Origin: PHAA01 sp964494735
Lineage (GTDB): Bacteria; Bacillota; Syntrophomonadia; Syntrophomonadales; Syntrophomonadaceae
DNA: 39,910 bases
Direction: 5' to 3'
NCBI GenBank assembly: GCA_964494735.1
Contig: CAZBSD010000021.1
Span: 1 to 39,910, forward strand
The notes under the pieces were generated by a model. That model searched no databases. It had not been told where the DNA came from and saw nothing but the letters and a program-made list of their open reading frames with translations. Position numbers and translations under genes: made by a program. This document shows positions 25,377 through 32,327 of the stretch, piece after piece. Positions within the stretch are counted from its first letter, which is position 1. Each line of letters opens with the position of its first letter.

Positions 25377-26462
25377 ATGTCCAGTGATGAACATCTCTTG
25401 GCGATTGGCCAGATAAACGATATAGATTTTACGATAACAGCTCAAGATACCATCCCGGAGTTTAGCAATGTCACTGTGCGTAAACGCGGTGCTGCTCTTT
25501 ATATCCAACTGACCCTGTTGGATGAACCCCAGCGGAACCTGGGTCGCGCCTGGAAAACGGGTCTGGCCCTGGACGCCAGTGCTTCTATGAAGGCTGAGTA
25601 TGGCCGCCGAGTATTGGGAAACATCCCTTATAAATGCTATGTTGATTACCTAAACAAGGGTTGGGTCAGCACAGAGAGCCGAGACAGACGGAAGACCAAA
25701 TCCTTGCAGCGGCCTGCTGTAGCTGATGCCCTGGAACGAGGCTTGATCCGTCTCTCTCCCAATACCCTTGATTTCATTGCCCCTGAATTGATTAGCTATC
25801 TCGCCGGCAGGATGGATTTTGATGGTTCAACCCTCCTGACTTACTGGGGAGGGGGAAATGGCCGCGAAATTGAGACGGTCGGGGACATCCAAGCTGATCA
25901 TGCTGCCCGACTGACCATCGATGGGCCGGACCGTATGATGTTCGGTGATAGATCCCACTTGCTTCCGGTGATGAAATACTATGCAGATAGATTCAAAGAC
26001 GCACCCCTGAGTTTAATTGTGTTTGTTACCGATGGTCAACTCGATGATCTAACTGATGTGAAGCGTTATACCGCCCAGCTGGCCGGTGAGATCACCACCA
26101 ACAAACGTCCTCCCCTAAAATGCATCTTGGTTGGCCTTGGAGCAGATATAGATGAACTGACGCTAAAGCAATTGAGTGGTCAAGATACGGAACCCCATGT
26201 CAATTTGTGGGATTATATGATTGTTACGGATTTGCAGGATGTTTTGAAGGTTTTTGCTGAGGTGGTTCGCGACAGCCAGATTGTTGCCGCCAGCGGTGCG
26301 ATCTACGATTCCAGTGGAATGCAGGTTAAGGCTTTTCCTCGGGGCCTTCCCACCAGAATAGATTTTTCTATGCCGCTAGCTTCGCCCTGGTTCGAACTGG
26401 ATATGCCCAACCGGCGGATTCGTCAGATTATCCGAATTCCCAACTATATATTGAGAGGCTGA
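25377..26462 (+). CDS. von Willebrand factor A domain protein
   Basis: A 361-residue cytoplasmic protein. The metal-ion-dependent adhesion site is DxSxS at 66-70 (LALDASASM), a threonine in DGSTLL near 150-154, and TDG at 218-220. Between the first and last motif lies an insert with two basic stretches. The overall layout resembles vWA proteins of tellurite/chemical-stress (TerY/TerF) type, but no TerD genes are adjacent and the match is only suggestive. No signal peptide. GGAGG lies six bases before the ATG at 25377; an upstream in-frame TTG start was rejected. Confidence 0.75.
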   Translation: MSSDEHLLAIGQINDIDFTITAQDTIPEFSNVTVRKRGAALYIQLTLLDEPQRNLGRAWKTGLALDASASMKAEYGRRVLGNIPYKCYVDYLNKGWVSTESRDRRKTKSLQRPAVADALERGLIRLSPNTLDFIAPELISYLAGRMDFDGSTLLTYWGGGNGREIETVGDIQADHAARLTIDGPDRMMFGDRSHLLPVMKYYADRFKDAPLSLIVFVTDGQLDDLTDVKRYTAQLAGEITTNKRPPLKCILVGLGADIDELTLKQLSGQDTEPHVNLWDYMIVTDLQDVLKVFAEVVRDSQIVAASGAIYDSSGMQVKAFPRGLPTRIDFSMPLASPWFELDMPNRRIRQIIRIPNYILRG

Positions 26463-26647
26463 TCCATTCCTCACAATTGACTGTTTGTTCAGGCTTTCCA
26501 CCACCCAACCATCCGGCTGTAATTGGCGCGTTCCAGATACGGCAATTGAACTCGCTATAGTCAATTCGTTTGGTTCTTGAGATTTTCCCTGTCTTGAATG
26601 AGGCTGGGTGTTTTTCTTTAGATTCTACGCTGTATTCGTCTCCGGAT

Positions 26648-26884
26648 TCACAACGGCCTTTCCATAGCATCCTTGATTTTGGTTTTGGAAATTTCCTCTG
26701 CCTCTAAAATATCTATTTTGGGTATTTCCTCCGCATCCCCAACATCCATACGCGGAATCTCCTCGGCCTGGTCAATGCTTATCTTTGGTCTTTCCTCGGC
26801 ATCCCGTACGCATATGACCGGTAGCTCTTCCGCCTCTCTCCTCCGCTTCCCTTGGCTCTTGTCCCATTCACTTGTGTTTTCCAT
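26648..26884 (-). CDS. Small protein of tandem 11-residue repeats
   Basis: A 78-residue protein. After a basic 16-residue head (ending GKRRR) come five complete 11-residue units and one partial, each of the form (D/E/Q)AEExPxIxIx, e.g. DAEERPKISID and DAEEIPKIDIL. The period is exactly 33 bases and the DNA copies have diverged, mostly while keeping AEE, so selection on protein is likely. AAGGA sits seven bases before the ATG and a good promoter lies 114 bases upstream. Function unknown; the regular alternation of acidic and hydrophobic residues suggests a helical or beta scaffold. It is convergent with the vWA gene. Confidence 0.6.
   Translation of the reverse strand: MENTSEWDKSQGKRRREAEELPVICVRDAEERPKISIDQAEEIPRMDVGDAEEIPKIDILEAEEISKTKIKDAMERPL
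26672..26836 (-). repeat. 33-base tandem repeat array inside the small gene
   Basis: Five imperfect 33-base units, each starting with (G/C)A(T/G)GC(C/G/A)GA(G)GA-type codons for (D/E/Q)AEE, then P and alternating charged and hydrophobic codons. Divergence between units is mostly outside the AEE core. Confidence 0.75.
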
Positions 26885-26997
26885 ACTTCTCGATCCTTTC
26901 TCTTAGGAATTCGTCCCTGGTTGGATGACCGTGTCCGGATTTGTTCCCCCGTCTCCATTCTTGGCTGGCCCCAGAATGCCACCCTGTTTCTCGCCTT

Positions 26998-27026
26998 ATT
27001 ATATATTGTGATGCTATCGACGTCAT
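26998..27026 (-). promoter_or_regulatory. Promoter of the 11-residue-repeat gene
   Basis: On the minus strand ATGACG, a 17-base spacer and a perfect TATAAT, leaving a leader of about 105 bases before the ATG at 26884. Confidence 0.55.
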
Positions 27027-27271
27027 TTCATTCCTGCCCCACGTTTAAAATAAACTCTGGGCGCCTTCACCACCTCTGAACATGGCCCGCGGCAGAATAC
27101 AGCTTAATAAACAAATACACAAAGAGCGCTTATTCAAGACTTGCGGCAGGAATACTATCCCCAACTCTTCAATCGCGACCTCTATTAATCTCGGTCATAA
27201 GACTATAGAAAATGATGTATGAAATCGCCCTAGTTGCCCAGAAACGTTTGTCCCGCCGCGCTGCTATTCTC

Positions 27272-27574
27272 AAGAATAAACCGCCCGGCACAGAACTATC
27301 CTTCCGGGTGTGCATCGGGGGGACACCCAACGAATTCGGTCTTAATTCTAGGATCAATGGTTCTAGCAAATCTGGAGTATTCCACCAATCCCGCCGACTT
27401 GCACGGATGATCATCCAGCTTCTGCCGTTTTCTTGCCGATTGAACCCGACAATCGTTCATCTGGAAAACAATGCTGTTAGGGCTTTCGTCTATAATGGAC
27501 TGTACATTGATTCTGGCATATATTCTTAGGCCAAGTGATTTCTTCAGGCCATCAAGGCCCGGTTTATCTCCCAA
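27272..27574 (-). pseudogene. Decayed C-terminal fragment of a conserved protein (DUF6125-like)
   Basis: A fragment encoding SIVFQMNDCRVQSARKRQ, then HPCKSAGLVEYSRFARTIDP and VGCPPDAHPEG, after which a TAG stops the frame. Reading through, the frame goes on as FCAGRFIL. I recall a DUF6125-type family (annotated near L-2-amino-thiazoline-4-carboxylic acid hydrolases) ending in CPPDxHPxDxxCAWxF, so the TAG looks like a former Trp or Asp-Trp codon pair and the missing N-terminus like a deletion. Between this and the repeat gene (27030-27270) I see nothing else. Family call is from memory. Confidence 0.45.
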
Positions 27575-27676
27575 TCCCTTTATTGACCACGCTTCAAAAG
27601 GTGTTCTACTTCCTTAAACCAAAAAACATGGCCACAGTCCCGCCCGCCTAAGTTCAATTTCCGTGGCAATAAAATA

Positions 27677-27702
27677 CACATATCAATCAACGTTGATATG
27701 TG
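27677..27702 (-). terminator. 10-bp dyad downstream of the tRNA-Ser remnant, possible terminator
   Basis: CACATATCAA and TTGATATGTG are perfect arms around a 6-base loop. On the minus strand the hairpin lies about 50 bases after the tRNA CCA end and is followed by TATTTTATT, so it may have terminated the tRNA gene. The AT-rich stem makes this uncertain; a protein-binding dyad beside an attachment site is the alternative. Confidence 0.45.
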
Positions 27703-27753
27703 CAAAGTTTTCGGGATTATAGATGATAGCTACAACTGTCCAGGGTTTTAAAG

Positions 27754-27812
27754 TGGCGGAGAGGGCGGGATTCGAACCCGCGAGGCAGTTTTAGCCGCCT
27801 ACTCGATTTCCA
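27754..27812 (-). other. 3' half of tRNA-Ser(GGA): attachment-site scar of an integrated element
   Basis: Read on the minus strand the sequence gives U33, anticodon GGA, the 3' strand of the anticodon stem (TCGAG), a serine-type long variable arm (GGCGG...CTGCC), a perfect T arm (GCGGG-TTCGAAT-CCCGC), acceptor strand CCTCTCC, discriminator G and CCA. Upstream of the anticodon there is no D arm or 5' acceptor strand. This is the duplicated 3' end left at the distal junction of a tRNA-targeting integrative element. The truncated side faces right, so the element extends to higher coordinates and the intact tRNA should lie beyond base 39910. Confidence 0.88.
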
Positions 27813-27943
27813 ATTTTGCGAAGCATCTCGCAATGGATATTCGTAAATCACCATTATGCTTACCTATTATAATGTTGTCTCACTTATCACCTTACCAATT
27901 ATGCAGAGAGTGTTGTCTATTTGTGGGTGTATTTTGCTATTTA

Positions 27944-27962
27944 GGCTACTCCAGGGCTACTC
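27944..27962. repeat. Direct repeat GGCTACTC beside the attachment site
   Basis: Two copies of GGCTACTC start at 27944 and 27955, an 11-base step, about 140 bases inside the element. Spacing of one helical turn is what tandem recombinase or excisionase sites look like, but two copies are little evidence. The 178 bases between the tRNA scar and the AIPR stop hold no gene. Confidence 0.3.
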
Positions 27963-27989
27963 TATACCCTGATGATATCCTATTGAAAT

Positions 27990-29750
27990 TCAGGATTCAA
28001 AAATTCTGGCTTTTATCGCTGTAAAGAACTCCTGACTTTTCAATAATGATTGCCAAGTTTTATTCCACTTCTCCTTATCAGAAGCCTGAGTATCGATGAT
28101 CAGATTAATAACTGTTGCCAAATCGTTAGCATTTTGTGAGAACTCGGCACTTAATTGCTCAATGGTATAGTTAAGCTTATTCACAAATAACTGAAAGGAT
28201 ATAGCACAAGTAAATATTGTAGCTTGCGGGACAATTTGCTCATATAAATATAATCGTTCACCCTCAATTGCGTTACCATAATATGGGCAGTAATAGGAAC
28301 TTATATCATCGCCGGCTTTCCTCCGACGCTTTAGGCTTTTAAATTCAGATATTCTAGTTTCAATCATCTTATAAAGAACATAGGAGCGAGCAAAGTTCTC
28401 CGCAGTAAGACTTTGATCGAATATTTTATTAAACTGACCACCCTCTAATGTATCCAAGAACATTTTTGCCGGATTCAACCTTGCCAAACCGGGGTTTTCA
28501 TAATATGTTGCTACATATGCCTGAGTACCTTCTTTTAGAGCTATGGTTTTTTGTTCAAGACTGCCGCCAATGCCCATCTCTAGTTTTGCCTTTTCGGCAT
28601 CGGATAACTCTTTTATTTCTCCCTCTCTTCTTTCTAGATACCATCCAATAGCCTTTAAGGCAGATGCTAATTGAACTATTCGAGGATTATTAGATTTCAA
28701 AAAGCTACCATCAACGCGAGTTTGATTGTTTAGATTCACTGCTACATTTCCAGCGAATTCTTTATCCCCTTGTGATGTTATAATTCTTGTTGGAACCAAA
28801 ACATTACTTTTTAGTTCATCATTTTTTAGTGCCTTAAATAAAATTCGCATGGTTTGACCTCCATTAACAACTTGTGGTTTTACAATTAATAAGTTGTTTG
28901 AGAACGCATCCCATGTGCTGGAATCACAGAGTATTGTAACCCCATTATTGTAGTGGTAGAAATTTTCCGATTCTTCACCTGTGCAAGTTCTATATATTGC
29001 ATCATTAGTAGCATTGTCACCTTCAAACATCCGAATATTCTGTTGTAATATAATCTCGCCATATTTCTCATAGATTTTGGCTATAGTTTCGGCTTCTATA
29101 TGAAAAGTATAGCAATCATGATTCGCAGCTCGAACCATATATGGTGATCGGACGAGAGACAAAGTAATATCTTCGTTCAATGTTGGAAGGGTCTTTGTAT
29201 AGAATATGTCCTGTAAAAATACAACATTTTCATCAGCATATTTAATAAAATCGTCTGTAGGTGCGTTTAAGGTAAAAATAAATGCTTTCAATTTCGTAGT
29301 CGCTTCTATCTCAAGACCAGCAGTGTTTGATACAAAATGAATCTGGTAACCATTGGGGATTGTTTCCAGAACTTCTCTTATCCTGTCTTTCAGCTTTGTG
29401 TTTGCAATTTTTTCGTATTGTCCTCGAATTATTATCTCGAGTCCACCAATAGTTTTATCCACATCTCCCGAAGGGTACCCTTTTTCCAAATTCCCCACGC
29501 TTTTAAACTGATAGAAATGCACAATATCGTTTTTATCACGAATAACAGCGTCTATTCCTAAGTCACCACCTCCATCACAAATCGCATCTTCAATGTCATC
29601 ATCTGATAGCGTCAATATTTTTTTGAAATACCACCAAATAAGTCCTTGCCCTGAATTATCAATATTTTTATCCCTTACAATGTTAGTTATTTCGTTCTTC
29701 AGCTGTTCGTTGAATAAATTGATAAGAACCTTATTCTCCCCAAAGTCCAT
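27990..29750 (-). CDS. AIPR-family anti-phage protein with PD-(D/E)XK-like N-domain
   Basis: A 586-residue protein. Residues about 60-85 read GIDAVI (D67) then YQFK (Q81, K83), the D...QxK arrangement of Mrr-like PD-(D/E)XK nucleases. The AIPR (abortive infection phage resistance) domain follows, with its hallmark as FYHYNNGVTILC at 264-275 and KPQVVNGGQT. A nuclease-type abortive-infection effector is inferred. GGAGGGG precedes the ATG at 29750. It lies 79 bases after a small gene in the same direction with no terminator between, so both are predicted to be under the tandem c-di-GMP riboswitches upstream. Closest gene to the attachment scar. Confidence 0.83.
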   Translation of the reverse strand: MDFGENKVLINLFNEQLKNEITNIVRDKNIDNSGQGLIWWYFKKILTLSDDDIEDAICDGGGDLGIDAVIRDKNDIVHFYQFKSVGNLEKGYPSGDVDKTIGGLEIIIRGQYEKIANTKLKDRIREVLETIPNGYQIHFVSNTAGLEIEATTKLKAFIFTLNAPTDDFIKYADENVVFLQDIFYTKTLPTLNEDITLSLVRSPYMVRAANHDCYTFHIEAETIAKIYEKYGEIILQQNIRMFEGDNATNDAIYRTCTGEESENFYHYNNGVTILCDSSTWDAFSNNLLIVKPQVVNGGQTMRILFKALKNDELKSNVLVPTRIITSQGDKEFAGNVAVNLNNQTRVDGSFLKSNNPRIVQLASALKAIGWYLERREGEIKELSDAEKAKLEMGIGGSLEQKTIALKEGTQAYVATYYENPGLARLNPAKMFLDTLEGGQFNKIFDQSLTAENFARSYVLYKMIETRISEFKSLKRRRKAGDDISSYYCPYYGNAIEGERLYLYEQIVPQATIFTCAISFQLFVNKLNYTIEQLSAEFSQNANDLATVINLIIDTQASDKEKWNKTWQSLLKSQEFFTAIKARIFES

Positions 29751-29829
29751 ATTATTTCCCCTCCAGTTCTCCCTACCACTCACACCATGTTTTACAACTT
29801 TGCTCTATTTATTTTATACCATCTATGGA

Positions 29830-30132
29830 CTAATCCTTGTTGCTGGCGTTTAAATACACAATTAACGCCTTCTTGGCTATCATGAAACCGGTCTCTCCAT
29901 CCTTCACATTGTTTAATAGCCTTGATGCTTCAGCTAGTATTTTGACATCATCGTTTCCAGACCATCTCGTTTCAGGGTGTCTTTTCCTGTATTCCTTAAT
30001 AGCGGCTTCTGTAGTTCGGGCTTCAATCCATTCACTATTGCTTGCCAAATCATCCAGTCTATCCAGGGGAAAATACTTCTCGGGTACAAATAGGCAACAT
30101 AAGTACAGCAAGCTATCAACTTCCTCTCTCAA
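29830..30132 (-). CDS. Small riboswitch-proximal protein, unknown function
   Basis: A 100-residue hypothetical protein (or about 93 residues). It is mostly helical in appearance with acidic and basic patches and a central RTTEAAIKEYRKRHPETRW; no motif is recognised. A TAA directly precedes the TTG at 30132, so the start is that TTG or the TTG seven codons later, which has AGAGAGG at 11 bases. It is the first gene after the two aptamer-terminator units and presumably the first product they control, with the AIPR gene next. It could be a regulator or partner of AIPR, but there is no direct evidence. Confidence 0.55.
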   Translation of the reverse strand: MREEVDSLLYLCCLFVPEKYFPLDRLDDLASNSEWIEARTTEAAIKEYRKRHPETRWSGNDDVKILAEASRLLNNVKDGETGFMIAKKALIVYLNASNKD

Positions 30133-30156
30133 TTATCCTATCTCTGCTGGATAGAC

Positions 30157-30189
30157 AAAAAACCTGCACGGGTGGAATACCCTGCAGGT
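30157..30189 (-). terminator. Intrinsic terminator of riboswitch 2
   Basis: On the minus strand ACCTGCAGGGT-5 bases-ACCC(G)TGCAGGT forms 11 pairs with a single bulge, followed by TTTTTTG. It lies just after the second aptamer and about 25 bases before the small gene, the expected site for an expression platform. Confidence 0.9.
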
Positions 30190-30207
30190 AAATGAAACCT
30201 CTTATTC

Positions 30208-30290
30208 GGCAACCAGGCTGTCATAGACATATCTGCCCTTAGACCCTTGGCTTTGCGTCCCCGCCTTTCGGCGGGTTTGCCATTATCGGT
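30208..30290 (-). ncRNA. Cyclic-di-GMP-I (GEMM) riboswitch, gene-proximal copy
   Basis: Minus-strand landmarks in order: TGGCAAAC, hairpin CCCGCC-GAAA-GGCGGG, GGACGCAAAGCC, tetraloop receptor half TCTAAG, variable P3 hairpin (GGCA/TGTC), receptor half TATGACAGCC, and closing GGTTGCC. The base corresponding to Vc2 G20 is G and the GCAAAGCC adenine that stacks between the two guanines is kept, which favours c-di-GMP over cGAMP. Compared with the upstream copy the P2 stem has entirely different but still complementary bases, a strong sign of RNA-level selection. Confidence 0.92.
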
Positions 30291-30325
30291 GAGGGCTTCC
30301 GGCCCTGCCATCCATAACACAGCAC

Positions 30326-30358
30326 AAAAAAACCTGCTAGCCAAGCAGCCAAGCAGGT
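30326..30358 (-). terminator. Intrinsic terminator of riboswitch 1
   Basis: On the minus strand ACCTGCT and AGCAGGT form 7 perfect pairs around a 13-base loop, followed by TTTTTTT. It sits between the two aptamers, so each aptamer has its own terminator. Confidence 0.88.
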
Positions 30359-30377
30359 AATAAACTAAGTTTTACTC

Positions 30378-30462
30378 CTGGCAACCCGGCTGTCATAACC
30401 TTGCGGTCTTAGACCCTTGGCTTTGCGTCCTTATCTTTCGATAAGTTTGCCTTTATCAAGAT
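30378..30462 (-). ncRNA. Cyclic-di-GMP-I (GEMM) riboswitch, promoter-proximal copy
   Basis: Minus-strand landmarks: AAGGCAAAC, hairpin CTTATC-GAAA-GATAAG, GGACGCAAAGCC, TCTAAG, P3 hairpin ACC-GCAA-GGT, TATGACAGCC and GGTTGCC. Same architecture as the downstream copy with different stem bases. The GAAA tetraloop and the TCTAAG/TATGA receptor would dock as in the Vc2 structure. First element transcribed from the promoter at 30519-30547. Confidence 0.93.
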
Positions 30463-30518
30463 ACGATTTAATTAAATATACTAGTTGGGTACCTCGTAAT
30501 TCATAATTGTTATTTTCT

Positions 30519-30547
30519 ATAATAAACCAACAAACCTAATCTCACAA
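30519..30547 (-). promoter_or_regulatory. Promoter of the tandem-riboswitch transcript
   Basis: On the minus strand TTGTGA, a 17-base spacer and TATTAT (5 of 6) lie about 60 bases upstream of the first aptamer core. Good spacing and the right position to drive the riboswitch-small gene-AIPR unit. Confidence 0.65.
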
Positions 30548-30612
30548 TTACCAAGTTAGTAAAATTAACTGCAAAAATTTGACCTTTTTTAAATTATATA
30601 TATGGGATCTGA

Positions 30613-30662
30613 ATAATGACCGATGGGCTTTTCCATAGTCAGGGTACCCCATCGGTCATTAT
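30613..30662. repeat. Perfect 15-bp inverted repeat with 20-base loop
   Basis: ATAATGACCGATGGG at 30613-30627 and CCCATCGGTCATTAT at 30648-30662 pair perfectly. It lies 44 bases past the stop of the DUF3892 gene. Neither strand has a T tract after the stem, so it is not a standard terminator. It could stop transcription without one, be bound by a protein, or act as a folded single-strand signal. Confidence 0.85.
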
Positions 30663-30705
30663 CATAGTCCATATTTTGCCCTGTTTTATACTGTCATAAA
30701 GTACC

Positions 30706-30999
30706 TTAAAGAGGGCATTCCGATAAACTCAATAAATTGTCTGGTTGCTCTCCATCAGCAACGGTTTTCAAGTATTTGTTCCCATATCTGCTTTTTGCAA
30801 CGATAACATCTACTGAATGTCCTCCTCTGCTCACATAAAAAGACCATTCTCCGTTTTCTATGCCTTCAATAGCCCGGACCTGGGTAATTCGCCATCTTGT
30901 TCCATCACCATTTTTTCCTCCAACATGAGTAATTCTCTCATGTGGATTATTCCGATCGCTTTTATTAACGCATAGAATTTGGTGTCTCGATGATGCCAT
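30706..30999 (-). CDS. DUF3892 family protein
   Basis: A 97-residue protein with the DUF3892 pattern: a short N-terminus ending in CVNKSDR, PHERITHVGG, an aromatic-rich centre (WSFYVSRGG), VIVAKSRYGNKYLKTVADGE and the NLLSLSECPL end. Function is unknown for the family; it is common on mobile elements. AGGAGG lies seven bases before the ATG. It follows a 56-residue gene by 20 bases and both are predicted to be under the second copy of the repressor operator. Confidence 0.8.
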   Translation of the reverse strand: MASSRHQILCVNKSDRNNPHERITHVGGKNGDGTRWRITQVRAIEGIENGEWSFYVSRGGHSVDVIVAKSRYGNKYLKTVADGEQPDNLLSLSECPL

Positions 31000-31019
31000 G
31001 AATAATTCCTCCTAATAAA

Positions 31020-31190
31020 TTACTTTTCTGTCCTGATGCCTTTGAATTTATCATTGCTACTGGTTTTTTGATCCATAAACCTACCGGTCTCAGTATCCCT
31101 TTTTACCCAGTTTCCATTGGGTGCCTTAAATTGGGATCTACCCTTAACAGCACCGGTTCTGCCTTTCCCAGGTTGCCCGTTTTTAGCCAC
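31020..31190 (-). CDS. Small basic conserved protein beside DUF3892
   Basis: A 56-residue very basic protein (AKNGQPGKGRTGAVKGRSQ, then NWVKRDTETGRFMDQK and FKGIRTEK). This glycine-lysine-arginine head and WVKRDxxTGRFMD centre recur in small proteins next to DUF3892 genes as far as I recall; function unknown, nucleic-acid binding plausible from charge. The start is GTG at 31190 with GAGGTGA seven bases upstream; an earlier GTG six codons up overlaps that site and is less likely. Confidence 0.7.
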   Translation of the reverse strand: MAKNGQPGKGRTGAVKGRSQFKAPNGNWVKRDTETGRFMDQKTSSNDKFKGIRTEK

Positions 31191-31244
31191 ATTTCTCACC
31201 TCTTTCACAAAAAAATATCTATGTAAACCCGCTTATCGCAGGAT

Positions 31245-31269
31245 ATTGCGTTGACTATCAACTCAACAT
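31245..31269. promoter_or_regulatory. Second copy of the XRE repressor operator
   Basis: ATTGCGTTGACTATCAAC followed by TCAACAT differs at two positions from the minus strand of the operator at 32335-32362 over 21 bases. It keeps the core GTTGA-8 bases-TCAAC dyad. On the minus strand it overlaps TTGATA-18-GATAAG, a possible promoter for the small basic gene and DUF3892, about 55 bases upstream of that gene. Confidence 0.7.
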
Positions 31270-31290
31270 TGATCTCAAAAAAAAACCTCT

Positions 31291-31959
31291 TCATAATCTC
31301 AATGCCATTTGTTCTTGATAATCCTCTTTGGATGCGTGGATTATCCCTTCCCCGTCTATATAGAGTAAGTTTAAAGTATGTAATCTTATTTTCAGGGCTG
31401 AAATGGACACATCAAACATCTCACATAAATCGTATAGTTGTGGAAAGCCAATTTTCGCACTTACCCTTTTCCAGTGATTAATTAAGGGTACAATGATTGT
31501 TTTCGGCATTAATAGACAGCCAGCAAACATATCAGCTTGAATCTCTTCAGGGGGTTTTTTCGAAAAGCTACGACAATAATAAACTTCATTGTCTGCCTCA
31601 AAAGCTAATGAAAGCTGCTGATTCAACTTATCTTCAACATGTAATACCCAGTGACCAAGTTCATGAGCCATAGTGAAATTCATAGTTCCGTTTTTTTCTA
31701 CAAAGAGTTCCTTGCAAGAATCGTTCATTACAATTTTACGCTGTGTAGGAAAGATGGCAGCCATCACCATATTACTAGCATTAAGATGATCGATTGGCTC
31801 CCAGGAGATATCAATCTTGTAGTAAAATTCAATAATTTCATCTATTGGTACTTTAATAAGAGTGCCTTCATCATAATCGAGAGAATACCCATGCTGGTAT
31901 AATATACCCTGTGTGATTTTTTCCATTGTATCTTGATGGATAAACGAGATATTTCCCAT
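31291..31959 (-). CDS. ImmA/IrrE family metallopeptidase
   Basis: A 222-residue cytoplasmic zinc protease. The HExxH motif is HELGH at 99-103 and the third ligand region is PPEEIQADMFAGCLLMP. In Bacillus ICEBs1 the homologous ImmA cleaves the element's repressor ImmR after DNA damage or quorum signals, derepressing excision. It starts 3 bases after the XRE gene, and the repressor is the predicted substrate. Confidence 0.9.
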   Translation of the reverse strand: MGNISFIHQDTMEKITQGILYQHGYSLDYDEGTLIKVPIDEIIEFYYKIDISWEPIDHLNASNMVMAAIFPTQRKIVMNDSCKELFVEKNGTMNFTMAHELGHWVLHVEDKLNQQLSLAFEADNEVYYCRSFSKKPPEEIQADMFAGCLLMPKTIIVPLINHWKRVSAKIGFPQLYDLCEMFDVSISALKIRLHTLNLLYIDGEGIIHASKEDYQEQMALRL

Positions 31960-31962
31960 ACA

Positions 31963-32301
31963 CTACTTCTCATCCTTTTTGTCGATGATTTGACGTATTT
32001 CTTCCCATTGATTTGAAGACAAGTTAGATGCACGGCGCAGAAATACCGGGATTTCTTTATTCTCAGTTATGATTTTTTGCAGCTCTTTAGGAACCTTTTT
32101 AGCAGCTACTAGCATTATATCGGGATCTTCCCCCAAAACTTCAGCCATTTTAATAATTTTGTCTTCTGCAGGAGGATCCATTGTTCCGCTTTCAATCTTG
32201 CTAATGTATGTGAAATCTATACCCACAAGTTCAGCCAACTTTCTTTGGCTAATTTCCTTTTCTAATCGAAGAGCCTTCAACTTCTTTCCAAATTCACTCA
32301 T
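31963..32301 (-). CDS. XRE-family repressor (ImmR-like)
   Basis: A 112-residue regulator. An N-terminal helix-turn-helix (FGKKLKALRLEKEISQRKLA, then GIDFTYISKIESG) is followed by a tail ending PVFLRRASNLSSNQWEEI, common in repressors paired with ImmA/IrrE peptidases. A GTG three codons upstream is possible. Its promoter is buried in a strong dyad, and a second copy of that dyad precedes the small-basic/DUF3892 unit, so it likely represses both. It and ImmA form the switch of the element. Confidence 0.88.
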   Translation of the reverse strand: MSEFGKKLKALRLEKEISQRKLAELVGIDFTYISKIESGTMDPPAEDKIIKMAEVLGEDPDIMLVAAKKVPKELQKIITENKEIPVFLRRASNLSSNQWEEIRQIIDKKDEK

Positions 32302-32327
32302 TATATCCACAACCCTTCTAATTTAAA

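Noticed and set aside
26428..26670. 80-residue minus-strand reading frame overlapping the end of the vWA gene and the repeat gene
   Set aside because: It overlaps two better-supported genes, has no convincing ribosome site and no recognised family; mentioned only as a possible frameshifted continuation of the repeat gene.
27212..27529. 105-residue plus-strand reading frame
   Set aside because: Antisense to the decayed gene fragment, whose minus-strand translation shows conserved-looking motifs.
27754..27812. Functional tRNA-Ser gene
   Set aside because: The D arm, 5' acceptor strand and 5' half of the anticodon stem are absent, so it cannot fold as a tRNA.
30138..30344. 68-residue minus-strand reading frame
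   Set aside because: It lies entirely within the second riboswitch and the terminators, which explain the sequence far better.
30160..30480. CRISPR-like or simple direct repeat (two ~100-base similar units)
   Set aside because: The similarity is that of two riboswitch aptamers with different but complementary stems, followed by terminators; there is no repeat-spacer pattern. No CRISPR array is seen elsewhere.
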